Shown: positions 18,452 to 27,400 of the stretch, piece by piece
Layout: every line of letters starts with the position of its first letter
Position numbering within the stretch: position 1 is the first letter of the stretch
Origin: Afipia sp. GAS231
GTDB lineage: Bacteria > Pseudomonadota > Alphaproteobacteria > Rhizobiales > Xanthobacteraceae
Length of the DNA: 64,000 nt
Direction of reading: 5' to 3'
Assembly: GCF_900103365.1 (NCBI RefSeq)
Contig: NZ_LT629703.1
Span: 1,426,001-1,490,000, forward strand
Program-made: the position numbers and the translations under genes
Notes under the pieces: generated by a model
Database searches by the model: none
Told to the model about the DNA's origin: nothing
Seen by the model: only the letters and a program-made list of their open reading frames with translations

Positions 18452-18709
18452 AGGCGTCCTTCCCGGTCTTGTCTTGGCTTCGCAGGCACCCGAATATCAC
18501 TATTTGCCGAGCTTGTCCCCTGCCCGGCGGGCGCCGTCAAGAGGGCCAAAGCCAGCTCTCGCTACAGCTTTTTATGAGCGCGATATTCGGCCCCCAAGCC
18601 GATGCAGCACAGCGCTGACGCCATCGGGATTTTGGTCCTTGGCATGATGGCTCCCCTCGGCAAGGTGCCCCATATCCAGCGAAACCAGGTCGGGTCCACC
18701 ATTGATCTG
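18452..18709. other. Intergenic stretch between the paralogue-1 operon and the reductase-like gene
   Basis: About 260 bases upstream of the aminotransferase start and downstream of the reductase-like stop. No gene is seen. It should hold the promoter for the aminotransferase/enoyl-CoA hydratase pair, but no clear boxes stand out. Confidence 0.3.
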
Positions 18710-19783
18710 TCAGGCCGCAACAGCCTTCCTGCGGTTTGCAGCGATCCTTTCATCCACCAGGATAACAATGGCGTCGAGCAGGGGATGACTCATCCCTTGT
18801 TGCTGGGCGACGAGTTGCACGAGCTTGTCGGCACGTTCGATATTGATCGCGCCATTGTTGAGCGCGCGCGCAGCCGAAGCCGGACGCGACAGGCTTTCCG
18901 CAGCCGCAGCATATTTCTCGAATGGTACAAGCTCATCGCGCGAGGCACCGAGCTTCACGCACACGTCAACGACAAAGTCGTATATCGAACGAGACTCTTC
19001 GAGATTGGCATGCACCGCTTCCTGTGCGGTTCGCATGCCGTCCTGGGTGATGCACCTGTAGTTGCCGGCCAGAAGCATCGCCCATTTGGCCAGTGGCACG
19101 AAAAGCGAGTCGTGAACACGCAACTTTACCGGCAGTTCGATCTCGCCTTCCGGGGCATCGAAACGAACGGCATCGATATCCTTCTCGATGTTGCGAAGGA
19201 TCTCGTTGCTCTTCTCGTTGTCAAAGCGTGCAACCTTGAAGTTGGTCGGCAAAGTTACTTGCAAGATGTTGACCTTCTCCTCCGGAGGCCGGACCGCCTG
19301 CGGATCCGGGCTGCACAATGTCAATGTGCCGGGATCGAAGCTGTTCCATACCGCAGGCATGGTGTATGCCGGCCCGAGCAGTTCGCTATTCACATTGCGG
19401 ATACGCTTCATGTAAGGCAGCGGCGGCATGTTCATAATCGACATGCACGGCACACGCGACTTCGCCACGGCATCGAGCAATTCGCGCACACCGGGCGAGC
19501 CGTATTGCGGCTCCTGCATCGCCAGCCCGATCAGGTCGTAGTCTTTGGGATTTATATCGGCCGGACCGGAAGCAGACACCTTGCCCGGCAACTTGCGGGA
19601 ATCGATCTCGATCTGCTCTTTGCGGCCCCGGATCGGCATCCGCACGCGAAAGCCTTCGGAATTGATGAGGTCAGCCTCAGCCGGCAAACAAACAAGTTTC
19701 ACGCTATGGCCGCCGAACATCATTTTGGACGCAAGAAGCGAACCATACGACGCACCGAGAATAAGAATCTTGTAGTTGGGCAT
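18710..19783 (-). CDS. Ketopantoate reductase (PanE/ApbA)-like oxidoreductase
   Basis: A 357-residue protein with an N-terminal dinucleotide fold (KILILGASYGSLLASKMMFGG) and a mostly helical C-terminal half, as in PanE/ApbA reductases. The usual GxGxxG is changed to GASYGS, so the exact cofactor grip may differ. The C-terminal half has LPVKLRVHDSLFVPLAKWAM and LLAGNYRCI, in the region where PanE binds substrate. The Lys that PanE uses for catalysis may be KLRVHD, but I cannot be sure. GGAG precedes the ATG. It lies among hydroxyacid genes and may reduce or oxidise a 2-keto or 2-hydroxy acid rather than ketopantoate. Confidence 0.6.
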   Translation of the reverse strand: MPNYKILILGASYGSLLASKMMFGGHSVKLVCLPAEADLINSEGFRVRMPIRGRKEQIEIDSRKLPGKVSASGPADINPKDYDLIGLAMQEPQYGSPGVRELLDAVAKSRVPCMSIMNMPPLPYMKRIRNVNSELLGPAYTMPAVWNSFDPGTLTLCSPDPQAVRPPEEKVNILQVTLPTNFKVARFDNEKSNEILRNIEKDIDAVRFDAPEGEIELPVKLRVHDSLFVPLAKWAMLLAGNYRCITQDGMRTAQEAVHANLEESRSIYDFVVDVCVKLGASRDELVPFEKYAAAAESLSRPASAARALNNGAINIERADKLVQLVAQQQGMSHPLLDAIVILVDERIAANRRKAVAA

Positions 19784-19845
19784 AGTTGGCTCCGGTGTTG
19801 ATTGGATATCGGCAGGACTCGACGTGCAAGCACTCTCAGAATCTG

Positions 19846-19898
19846 AAAATGATCCGATAGGACCTCGACCGCCTCTGCCGAGGTCAAGGGATCATTTT
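19846..19898. terminator. Two-part hairpin, probable bidirectional terminator
   Basis: A nested inverted repeat: AAAATGATCC (19846-19855) pairs with GGATCATTTT (19889-19898), and inside it GACCTCG (19861-19867) pairs with CGAGGTC (19879-19885). Both strands end the stem in TTTT. The outer stem includes the stop codon of the MFS gene. It separates that gene from the reductase-like gene downstream, which must then use its own promoter. Confidence 0.6.
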
Positions 19899-21184
19899 AG
19901 CTGTTGAGCGAGTACACCTGGCTTGACCGGATTCACTTCCGCAAGTTCTTCAAAGGGCTTTTCAGGATGCATCAGAAACGCCGAAAACCCGCCAAGCAGG
20001 AGCAATCCCATCGACATCAGGAACGGCAAGTACCAGTTGCCGGTCACGTCGATCACGTAACCGGCGACCAAAGGCGACACGATCGCCGCCAGCGCCGAGC
20101 CGGTATTCATCAGCCCGGCGGCCGTACCGGAATATTTTGCAGCAATATCCATCGGCACCGACCACATCGGGCCGATCACGAGTTCGGCAAAGAAAAAGCC
20201 GCCGGACAGGCACAGCGCGACGATCGTGATGTCGTGAATGAACAGGATCGGAAGCAGCGACAGGAAGGCGCCGGCAAATCCGATGACCGTGACGCTCAAC
20301 CGCGCAAGGCGAACATTGCCGGTGTTCCTGAGAATGCGATCAGAGAGGATTCCGCCCAGGCTGTCGCCGACGACGCCGGCAAAAAATACGCCGGAAGCAA
20401 ACAGCGCCGAATTCTTGATATCCAAGCTGTAGTTGTTCTTGAAGAACAGCGGCAGCCAATTGAGATATAGCCAGAGCGTCCAGCCGTAACAGAAGTAGGT
20501 GAGCGTGACCGGCCACATCCGGCGCAACAGCGGTCCCCATGGCACCTGCGGTCGCTTGTCTAGGGGGCGCGGCGGCAGCGACGCCAGTTCGGCCTCGGTG
20601 ATTCCGGGGTGATCCTTCGGTTCATTGCGGAAATACAGCGCCCACACTACGCCCCACACCAGGCTGACCAGACCCAGCGCGACGAAGGAGCCACGCCAGG
20701 TCAGCCAGGCCATCAGCGTTGCGATCAACGGCGGCGTCGCGGCGTTTCCGAGCCGCGCGAATGCGTGGGTGAGGCCTTGGGCGAAGCCACGCCGGTTGGC
20801 GGGCGTCCAATACTGCATGGCGCGCGTCGCCGTCGGAAAGGTCGCGCCTTCGCCGAAACCAAGCGCGACGCGGGCAATGAACAGCGTCAGCAGGCTGGTC
20901 ACGAAGCCGGTCGCGATGGTGGCGAGCGCCCAGATCAGCCCGCACCAGAACAGGGTCTTGCGCGGCCCGAAGCGGTCTCCGACCCAGCCGCCGATTACCT
21001 GAAACAGCAAATAGGGATAGGCAAAGGCCGAGAACACCAGCCCAAGCTGGGTATTGCTGAGGTGGAGTTCCTTCTGGATTTCACTGGCCGCCGTGCCGAT
21101 GTTGACCCGGTCGACATAGGTGATGAAGTACATGACACACAACATCGCCAGCACGACATGGGTGGCCTTGAACCGAAGCCGCAT
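19892..21184 (-). CDS. MFS transporter, anion:cation symporter (ACS) type
   Basis: A 430-residue protein with 12 predicted membrane segments. The start (YFITYVDRVNIGTAASEIQK), GGWVGDRFGPRKTLFW after the second helix, and FGEGATFPTATRAMQYW in helix 4 are typical of the ACS group of the major facilitator family, which imports organic anions such as hexuronates, galactonate, phthalate or tartrate with protons. GGGAGAG precedes the ATG. It lies 87 bp downstream of the second aminotransferase and probably brings in the acid that the neighbouring enzymes use. The stop codon is inside a terminator hairpin. Confidence 0.85.
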   Translation of the reverse strand: MRLRFKATHVVLAMLCVMYFITYVDRVNIGTAASEIQKELHLSNTQLGLVFSAFAYPYLLFQVIGGWVGDRFGPRKTLFWCGLIWALATIATGFVTSLLTLFIARVALGFGEGATFPTATRAMQYWTPANRRGFAQGLTHAFARLGNAATPPLIATLMAWLTWRGSFVALGLVSLVWGVVWALYFRNEPKDHPGITEAELASLPPRPLDKRPQVPWGPLLRRMWPVTLTYFCYGWTLWLYLNWLPLFFKNNYSLDIKNSALFASGVFFAGVVGDSLGGILSDRILRNTGNVRLARLSVTVIGFAGAFLSLLPILFIHDITIVALCLSGGFFFAELVIGPMWSVPMDIAAKYSGTAAGLMNTGSALAAIVSPLVAGYVIDVTGNWYLPFLMSMGLLLLGGFSAFLMHPEKPFEELAEVNPVKPGVLAQQLK

Positions 21185-21271
21185 ATTTCTCTCCCGTTTC
21201 GCTTTTTTTGTATTGCTTCAACGGCTGCGCCGAGCCGATGGCGCTAACCGTCCCGATGGTCTGCGGCCCGG

Positions 21272-22474
21272 TTAGGTTTTGACCACCTTCAGGTGCGCCG
21301 GAGAATTTGACTGCGTCTGCTCTTCCAGCGATTTCATCGCAGCTTCGACGCCGCCGGCCCGATGCGGCACGCCCGCAGCCGCGAGACCCATCTCGACGCC
21401 GGACAGGGCCCCAATCAACGTCAGTTCGTTGCACTCGCCGAGGTGACCAATGCGAAACACCTTGCCGGCGAGCTTGCTCAGACCGGAGCCGAGCGACATG
21501 TTGTAGGTGTCGAGCACGGTCTTGCGGAACTTGTCGGCGTCGTGCCCCGGCGGCATCAGCACAGCCGTCAGCACCGGGGAATATTCGGCGGGCTCAAGAC
21601 AGAGCACTTCAAGGCCCCAATGCGCGACGGCAGCGCGGGTAGCCGCCGCCAGGCGCTGGTGTCGAGCGAACACCGCGTCCAGCCCTTCCTCAAGCAGCAT
21701 CGCAATGGCTTCGCGTAATCCGTACAGCAAGTTGGTCGCCGGCGTGTAGGGGAAAAATCCCGCAGCATTGGGCTTCAGCATCTCCTCCCAATCCCAATAC
21801 GACCGCGGCATCCTGTTGGTCTTCGCAGCGGCGCGGGCTTTCTCGGAGATGGCGTTGAAGCCGAGCCCCGGCGGCAGCATAAATCCCTTTTGCGAACAGC
21901 TGACGGTGACGTCGACTTTCCACTCGTCATGCCGGTAATCGACCGAGCCCAGCGAGGAAATCGTATCCACCAGCAGTAGCGCCGGATGGCCCACCTGGTC
22001 CATGACGGCGCGAATGTCGCCGATCCGGCTGGTGACGCCGGTGGAAGTCTCGTTATGCACCACCATCACCGCCTTGATGGCATGCGCGATGTCCTGCGCC
22101 AGCGCGACTCCAATCGCCGTGGGATCGGCGCCATGGCGCCAGTCACCCGGCACAAAATCGACCTCGATGCCCCAGCGCGCCGCCATCTGCCGCCACAGCG
22201 TGGCAAAATGGCCGGTCTCGACCATCAGGACCTTATCGCCCGGCGAAAGCGTGTTGACGATCGCCGCTTCCCAGGCCCCGGTGCCCGACGACGGAAAAAT
22301 AATGACCGGTCCGTTGGTTTTGAAGATTTTTTGGCAGCCGTCGAACACCGTCTTGCCGAGCTCGGCAAATTCGGAGCTCCGATGGTCGATGACCGGCATG
22401 TCCATGGCGCGGAGCACGCGATCGGGCACCGGGCTTGGCCCGGGAATTTGTAGGAAATGACGTCCTTGGGGCAT
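21272..22474 (-). CDS. Serine-glyoxylate/alanine-glyoxylate-type aminotransferase, paralogue 2
   Basis: A 400-residue class V PLP enzyme, clearly related to the gene at 17252 along its whole length (RHFLQIPGPSPVPDRVLRAM, FPSSGTGAWEAAIVNTLSPG, VDTISSLGSVDY, and CSQKGFMLPPGLGFN with the PLP lysine). I chose the ATG at 22474 because GAGGA stands just upstream and the start then matches paralogue 1. The frame also continues 21 codons further to 22537. It is divergent from the GntR gene, with a near-palindrome TTTGAGTTCAAA between them. It probably works with the MFS carrier and the dehydrogenase. Confidence 0.87.
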   Translation of the reverse strand: MPQGRHFLQIPGPSPVPDRVLRAMDMPVIDHRSSEFAELGKTVFDGCQKIFKTNGPVIIFPSSGTGAWEAAIVNTLSPGDKVLMVETGHFATLWRQMAARWGIEVDFVPGDWRHGADPTAIGVALAQDIAHAIKAVMVVHNETSTGVTSRIGDIRAVMDQVGHPALLLVDTISSLGSVDYRHDEWKVDVTVSCSQKGFMLPPGLGFNAISEKARAAAKTNRMPRSYWDWEEMLKPNAAGFFPYTPATNLLYGLREAIAMLLEEGLDAVFARHQRLAAATRAAVAHWGLEVLCLEPAEYSPVLTAVLMPPGHDADKFRKTVLDTYNMSLGSGLSKLAGKVFRIGHLGECNELTLIGALSGVEMGLAAAGVPHRAGGVEAAMKSLEEQTQSNSPAHLKVVKT

Positions 22475-22539
22475 GGATTCCTCGTTTGGACCGAAGTCAC
22501 CAGAGGTATTGCATTCATTTTTTGGAATATCAATCATAA

Positions 22540-22553
22540 CTTTGAGTTCAAAA
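22540..22553. promoter_or_regulatory. Putative GntR operator, site 1
   Basis: CTTTGAGTTCAAAA lies in the 119-bp region between the divergent aminotransferase and GntR genes. Its core TTTGAGTTCAAA is one mismatch from a perfect 12-bp palindrome. A matching site occurs at 23350. FCD/GntR proteins usually bind such short palindromes and often repress their own gene. Confidence 0.45.
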
Positions 22554-22593
22554 TTACATCGACGGCTCCCGATTCAAAGCTTATGTTACGCTT

Positions 22594-23316
22594 ATGAAGC
22601 CGCTGATTCCCCATGACGCCGGTTCGACGGCCCTTGCAACCGCTGCGGATGCCAGCCGCGAAGACCAATCCCTGCACGACGAGATCCTGACGCGGCTGCG
22701 CGACCATATCGTCGAAGGCAACATCGCGGACGGCGGCCGCGTGCCGGAACGTCAGCTTTGCGAGATGCTGGGCATCTCGCGCACGCCGTTGCGCGAGGCC
22801 CTGAAGGTACTGGCGTCCGAAGGGCTGGTGGAACTGCTACCCAACCGCGGCGCCCGCGTCCGGCAATTGAGCGAGCACGATCTCGCTGAACTGTTCGACG
22901 TCATGGGCGGCCTCGAAGGCCTGGCCGGCCGCCTCGCCTGCGAAAACATCACCGACGCCGAAATCGCCGAGATCGAGCGGCTGCATTATGAGATGTACGG
23001 CTTCTACCTGAACCGCGACATGCACGGCTATTTCCGCGTCAATCAGTTGATCCACCACAAGATCGTCGAAGCCTCGCGCAACACAACGCTGCGAAACACT
23101 TACGCCAACTTCGCCGGCCGTATTCGGCGGGTCCGCTACTCCGCCAATTTTGCCCGCAAGCGCGAGCGATGGGGGGAAGCCATGCGCGAACACGAAACTA
23201 TCCTGGACGCGCTGCGTCGCCGCGCCGGCAGTGAACTCAGCGACATTCTGTTTATACATTTGCGCAACAAGCGGACTGCTGCCGTCGAGCATCTGAAAGA
23301 CGGCGTCGCCACCTAG
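22594..23316 (+). CDS. GntR-family regulator, FadR/FCD subfamily
   Basis: A 240-residue regulator. A winged helix (about 30-95) includes LHDEILTRLRDHIVEG and the recognition helix GISRTPLREALKVLASEGLV, with the wing LLPNRGARVRQLS. A helical FCD effector domain follows (about 100-225). FCD proteins sense carboxylic acids such as lactate, glycolate or uronates. It is flanked by two copies of TTTGARTTCAAA, one before each neighbouring transcription unit, so it probably controls the aminotransferase/MFS unit to the left and the dehydrogenase/GlcG unit to the right. The ATG at 22594 follows a TTATGTTACGCTT stretch that lacks a strong ribosome site. Confidence 0.9.
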   Translation: MKPLIPHDAGSTALATAADASREDQSLHDEILTRLRDHIVEGNIADGGRVPERQLCEMLGISRTPLREALKVLASEGLVELLPNRGARVRQLSEHDLAELFDVMGGLEGLAGRLACENITDAEIAEIERLHYEMYGFYLNRDMHGYFRVNQLIHHKIVEASRNTTLRNTYANFAGRIRRVRYSANFARKRERWGEAMREHETILDALRRRAGSELSDILFIHLRNKRTAAVEHLKDGVAT

Positions 23317-23349
23317 ATCAGGCAGGCGCTGCTCACACAGCCTTGGCTG

Positions 23350-23363
23350 CTTTGAATTCAAAA
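23350..23363. promoter_or_regulatory. Putative GntR operator, site 2
   Basis: CTTTGAATTCAAAA, with a perfect 12-bp palindrome TTTGAATTCAAA at 23351-23362, lies between the regulator stop and the dehydrogenase start. It matches site 1 (22540) at 13 of 14 positions. Position upstream of the dehydrogenase suggests control of that gene. Confidence 0.5.
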
Positions 23364-23418
23364 CTGAATCAAGTGCGAAATCATTGCATTTATTTTCCCA
23401 CCCAAGTACGAGCGAGCG

Positions 23419-26400
23419 ATGTTTGCCGGTAGCAGCGGGGGTGGAATGTCCAACGAAGGCTCAGTGAAGCTAGAAAGCAAACTGGCCCGCGAGATCACGG
23501 GCGACGTTTTCTTCGATGCCTTCAACCGCGGCCGCTATGCGACCGACGCCTCGTTCTACCAGATACTGCCGCTCGGCGTGGTGGTTCCCCGGACCGTGGA
23601 CGAGGCGCTGCGGACGCTCGCCATCGCTGCGGATGAGGGCCGAATCGTCACCCCCCGCGGTGGCGGCACCTCGCAATGCGGCCAGACCGTCAACGAAGGG
23701 ATCGTCATCGATTTTTCCAAACACCTGAACCGCATTCTCTCGCTCGATGTCGCCAACCGGACCTGCGTGGTCGAACCCGGCATCGTGCTGGATGATCTCA
23801 ACCGCCAGCTCAAAAAGCACGGCCTGTGGTTTCCGGTGGATGTGTCCACCGCCTCGCGCGCCACCATTGGCGGCATGGCCGGCAATAATTCCTGCGGCGG
23901 ACGCTCGCTGCGCTACGGCACCATGCGCGACAACACGCTGTCGATGGATGCGGCGCTCGCCGACGGTACGCGACTGCATTTCGGCGAGGTCCCCCGCGAC
24001 CTCGCGCAGGTGAATTCTTCCAAGAGCGGCCTCGACTTGTTCCGCGACATGCTCGATCTCGGCGAGCGGGAAGCAGGCGAGATCGCCGAGCGGTTTCCGA
24101 AGGTGCAGCGCCGCGTCGGCGGCTACAACCTCGATGCGTTGGTGCCGCGCAATGCGCCGAACAACCTGGCGCATCTATTGGTCGGCTCCGAAGGCACGCT
24201 GGCTTTCACCACGCAGGTCGAACTCAAGCTTTGGCCCGTCATCCGCAACAAGGTGCTGGGCGTCTGTCACTTCGGCAGCTTCTACGAGGCGATGGATGCG
24301 GCACAGCATCTGGTGAAGCTGCGCCCGATTGCGGTTGAACTGGTCGACCGCACCATGATCGCGCTCGGCCGCGAGATCGCGATGTTCCAGCCCATTATCA
24401 GTACCGCCGTGCGCGGCGATCCCGATGCGGTGCTGATCGTGGAATTCGCCGAGGAAGATCAGGCCGAAAACCTACGACGCCTGAAGCAGCTCGGTGAATT
24501 GATGGGCGATCTCGGCTTCGGCTGGGACCAGCCGCAGCGCAAGTGGGGCGGCGTGGTCGAGATATCAGAGCCCGCGCTGCAGGCCGGCATCGCCGATTTC
24601 CGCGCCGCCGGCCTCAACGTCATGATGTCGATGAAGCAGGAGGGCAAACCGGTCTCCTTTGTCGAGGATTGCGCGGTGCCGCTGCCGCATCTCGCCGACT
24701 ATACCGAACGGTTGAATGCCATCTTTGCCAAACACGGCACTCGCGGCACCATGTATGCGCACGCCTCCGAAGGCTGCCTGCACGTGCGCCCGGTGCTCAA
24801 CCTGAAGCTCGAAAAAGACGTCAAGGCGATGCGGGCGATCGCCGAAGAGACATTCGAGATGGTGCGCGAATACAAGGGCTCGCATTCCGGCGAGCATGGC
24901 GACGGCCTGGTCCGCTCCGAATTTCATGAGACGATGTTCGGTTCGCGCATCGTCGCCGACTTCCGCGAGGTCAAGCACCGCTTCGACCCGGACAATTTGC
25001 TCAACCCGGGTAAGATCGTCGATCCGCCCAAGATGGACGATCGTTCGCTGTTTCGCTATCCGCCGGACTATCGCATCACGGAGTTCAAGACCGCGCTCGA
25101 CTGGTCGGCCTATCCCGGCGCCGGCGGCGGCTTTCAGGGCGCCGTCGAGATGTGCAACAACAACGGCGCCTGCCGGAAGCTCGAAGGCGGCGTGATGTGT
25201 CCGTCCTATCGCGCAACCCGCAACGAAAAGGATGTGACGCGAGGCCGCGCCAATACGCTGCGGCTCGCGATCTCGGGCCAGTTGGGCCCGGATGCGCTGG
25301 CCTCCGACGAGATGATGGACACGCTGAAACTCTGCGTGTCCTGCAAGGCCTGCCGTCACGAATGCCCGACCGGCGTCGACATGGCCAAGATGAAGATCGA
25401 AGTGTTGGCCGCGCGCGCCGCCAGGCACGGGCTTTCGCTGCGCGACCGGCTGGTCGGCTACCTCCCGCGTTACGCCGGTCTGGCTTCCCGCTTTGCCCCG
25501 CTCGCCAATTGGCGCAATCGCAGCCCGATGCTGCGCGCGCTGTTCGAAAAGTTCGCAGGCATCAGCGCGCAACGCGCTTTGCCCGCATTCCGGCGCGACG
25601 TGTTCGGGCCCGATGCCGAGACCTTCGGCCCGGTTGACGGCCGCGAGGTCGTGCTGTTCGCCGACACGTTTAATCGCGCCTATGAGCGAGAAAATCTCGA
25701 CGCCGCGCTGCGGGTGCTGGTCGAAGGCGGATACCGCGTTCACGTTCCGAAGCCCACCGATCGCGGCCGACCGCTCTGCTGCGGACGTACCTTCCTTTCA
25801 GCGGGGCTGGTCGATCAGGCGCGCAGTGAACTAGACCGGCTGGTCGCGACCTACGCCCCGTTCGCCGCGCGCGGCGTGCCGATCGTCGGCCTGGAGCCGA
25901 GCTGCCTGCTTACCCTCCGCGACGAACTGCTCTCATTGCGCGCCGACAACGATGCCAAGAGCGTCAGCGCGCATGCACTGTTGTTCGAGGAATTTCTCGT
26001 GCGCGAGGCGGAGGCCGGCCGGCTCAAACTGCCGCTTGGCTCGATAGCCGAGAAAGCATTGGTGCATGGCCATTGCCACCAGAAATCATTCGGTGCATTC
26101 AAGCCTGTTGAAAAAATACTGCGCCTCATTCCCGAGCTGAACGTCGAGATCATCGAGTCTAGTTGCTGCGGCATGGCCGGCGCGTTCGGCTATGGCGCCG
26201 ACACCTACCAGGCTTCGATCGACATGGCCGAACTCTCGCTGCTCCCCGCGGTACGCGGTGCCGACGCGGCTGTGCTGATCGTCGCCGACGGCACCTCGTG
26301 CCGGCATCAGATCAAGGATGGCACGAAGCGTGCTGCGCTTCATGTCGCGCAGGTGCTGGCGATGAGCCTCGACAGCGCCAGAACCCATTCACCCCCCTCT

Positions 26401-26430
26401 CCGATCACAAAGGAACAGACCGATGGCTGA
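23419..26430 (+). CDS. FAD-linked D-2-hydroxyacid dehydrogenase fused to Fe-S/CCG domains
   Basis: A 1003-residue fusion of a GlcD-like flavoprotein and a GlcF-like Fe-S protein. The FAD-binding part (about 55-230) has VTPRGGGTSQCGQTVNEGI and GGMAGNNSCGGRSLRYG. The flavin-oxidase C-domain (about 280-540) ends with GEHGDGLVRSE and DPDNLLNPGKIVDPP. Fe-S ligands follow in CNNNGAC (about 578) and CVSCKACRHECPTG (about 639), with two cysteine-rich CCG-type motifs (PLCCGRTF about 787, SCCGMAGAFGYG about 915). Such enzymes oxidise D-lactate, glycolate or other 2-hydroxyacids and pass electrons to the quinone pool. A start at 23446, after GGTGGA, is also possible. The glcG-like gene overlaps its end by 8 bp. 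Confidence 0.85.
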   Translation: MFAGSSGGGMSNEGSVKLESKLAREITGDVFFDAFNRGRYATDASFYQILPLGVVVPRTVDEALRTLAIAADEGRIVTPRGGGTSQCGQTVNEGIVIDFSKHLNRILSLDVANRTCVVEPGIVLDDLNRQLKKHGLWFPVDVSTASRATIGGMAGNNSCGGRSLRYGTMRDNTLSMDAALADGTRLHFGEVPRDLAQVNSSKSGLDLFRDMLDLGEREAGEIAERFPKVQRRVGGYNLDALVPRNAPNNLAHLLVGSEGTLAFTTQVELKLWPVIRNKVLGVCHFGSFYEAMDAAQHLVKLRPIAVELVDRTMIALGREIAMFQPIISTAVRGDPDAVLIVEFAEEDQAENLRRLKQLGELMGDLGFGWDQPQRKWGGVVEISEPALQAGIADFRAAGLNVMMSMKQEGKPVSFVEDCAVPLPHLADYTERLNAIFAKHGTRGTMYAHASEGCLHVRPVLNLKLEKDVKAMRAIAEETFEMVREYKGSHSGEHGDGLVRSEFHETMFGSRIVADFREVKHRFDPDNLLNPGKIVDPPKMDDRSLFRYPPDYRITEFKTALDWSAYPGAGGGFQGAVEMCNNNGACRKLEGGVMCPSYRATRNEKDVTRGRANTLRLAISGQLGPDALASDEMMDTLKLCVSCKACRHECPTGVDMAKMKIEVLAARAARHGLSLRDRLVGYLPRYAGLASRFAPLANWRNRSPMLRALFEKFAGISAQRALPAFRRDVFGPDAETFGPVDGREVVLFADTFNRAYERENLDAALRVLVEGGYRVHVPKPTDRGRPLCCGRTFLSAGLVDQARSELDRLVATYAPFAARGVPIVGLEPSCLLTLRDELLSLRADNDAKSVSAHALLFEEFLVREAEAGRLKLPLGSIAEKALVHGHCHQKSFGAFKPVEKILRLIPELNVEIIESSCCGMAGAFGYGADTYQASIDMAELSLLPAVRGADAAVLIVADGTSCRHQIKDGTKRAALHVAQVLAMSLDSARTHSPPSPITKEQTDG

Positions 26431-26851
26431 ACTCACTCTCGACGTTGCCCGCAAGATTCTCGATGCCGCGCTTGCCAAAGGCGTCGAGAAGAAATTCAAG
26501 CCGCTGGTCATCACCATTCTCGACGCCCGCGGCTGCGTCAAAGTCACGGCGGCGCAGGACGGCACCAGCCTGATGCGGGCCGAGATCGCCCACGGCAAGG
26601 CCTATGGCGCGCTGGCAATGGGAATGGGATCGCGGGCGCTGTTCCAGCGCGCGCAGGAGCAGGCCTATTTCATCGATGCCGTGAACACGATGGCGCAGGG
26701 CCGCCTGGTACCGGTGCCCGGCGGCGTGCTGATCATGGGCGATGGCGGCCTGCTCGGCGCGGTCGGCGTCAGCGGCGACACCTCTGACAACGACGAGATC
26801 TGCGCCCTCGCCGGCATCGAAGCCGCGGGGCTGAAGGCCAACGCCGGCTGA
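26423..26851 (+). CDS. GlcG/HbpS-family protein
   Basis: A 142-residue protein of the GlcG/HbpS/DUF336 fold: LDVARKILDAALAKG, VITILDARGCVKVTAAQD, an alanine- and glycine-rich middle (HGKAYGALAMGMGSRALFQ) and the ending GGVLIMGDGGLLGAVGVSGD followed by NDEICALAGIEA. These proteins are often encoded next to glycolate or other hydroxyacid dehydrogenases, and some bind haem or cobalamin. Their biochemical role here is not established. The ATG overlaps the dehydrogenase stop by 8 bp, which points to translational coupling. Confidence 0.85.
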   Translation: MAELTLDVARKILDAALAKGVEKKFKPLVITILDARGCVKVTAAQDGTSLMRAEIAHGKAYGALAMGMGSRALFQRAQEQAYFIDAVNTMAQGRLVPVPGGVLIMGDGGLLGAVGVSGDTSDNDEICALAGIEAAGLKANAG

Positions 26852-26876
26852 ATCAGAACAGGAAATACATCGGAGA

Positions 26877-27169
26877 ATGCGATCAGCGAAACCGAACCAG
26901 CCGCCGCGGCGGAAGAAAAGTCTTTTTCGCCGCTCGAGCTCTTTTCGCATCAGCTTCATGGAGAATCAGCAGGAAAATCTTCGGATCCTGAAGGGCGGGC
27001 CGGCTTTTTGGGAAAGCCTTGAAGCAAAGCTTTAGCTGACGAGCCGGACCTTCCGCCCGAAAAGAAGAAAAAGATTGTCGAAGCTCTCCGCAAGCTGTCG
27101 TCCAAGTACAAGCCGTATCTCGATGCGATCGGCGGCGACGGCTCGCCTGGCAAACCGAAAACCCGCTGA
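26877..27169 (+). pseudogene. Small frameshifted reading frame of unknown function
   Basis: A frame starting at the ATG at 26877 gives MENQQENLRILKGGPAFWES then LEAKL and a TAG at 27033-27035. One base back, the next frame continues smoothly as ALADEPDLPPEKKKKIVEAL, RKLSSKYKPYLDAIGG, ending at a TGA at 27167-27169. A single lost base in GCAAAGC would explain the break, as would a -1 slip on A-AAG. Joined, the protein has about 97 residues with a charged helical C-terminus. I recognise no family. It lies 26 bp after the GlcG-like gene. Confidence 0.4.
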
Positions 27170-27400
27170 GTTGCACATGAATGCCAGGTATGTGACGGGT
27201 TGCTGGCGCTTCCAGTTTCCATTCGCGACACGGTCCGGAATGCCGGAATTCGTGCTGCAGCCGTCCCCATCAGGACGATAGGCCACAGAGTCAGACGCCC
27301 TCGTCGAACGTAAATTGCGCTTAAGAACCCGGATTACCATTGCAACCCCGCTGATCACGAAGCCGACCGCTGGCATAATTCATTTGCTCTCGTACCGCGA

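Noticed and set aside
17228..18577. A 449-codon plus-strand frame
   Set aside because: It is the complement of the aminotransferase gene, which has the PLP motif and a good ribosome site.
24565..25743. A 392-codon minus-strand frame
   Set aside because: It is antisense to the dehydrogenase Fe-S domain and has no domain of its own.
26877..27169. Selenocysteine at the in-frame TGA in this small gene
   Set aside because: A single-base frameshift explains the break better, and no selenocysteine family or SECIS-like hairpin was recognised.
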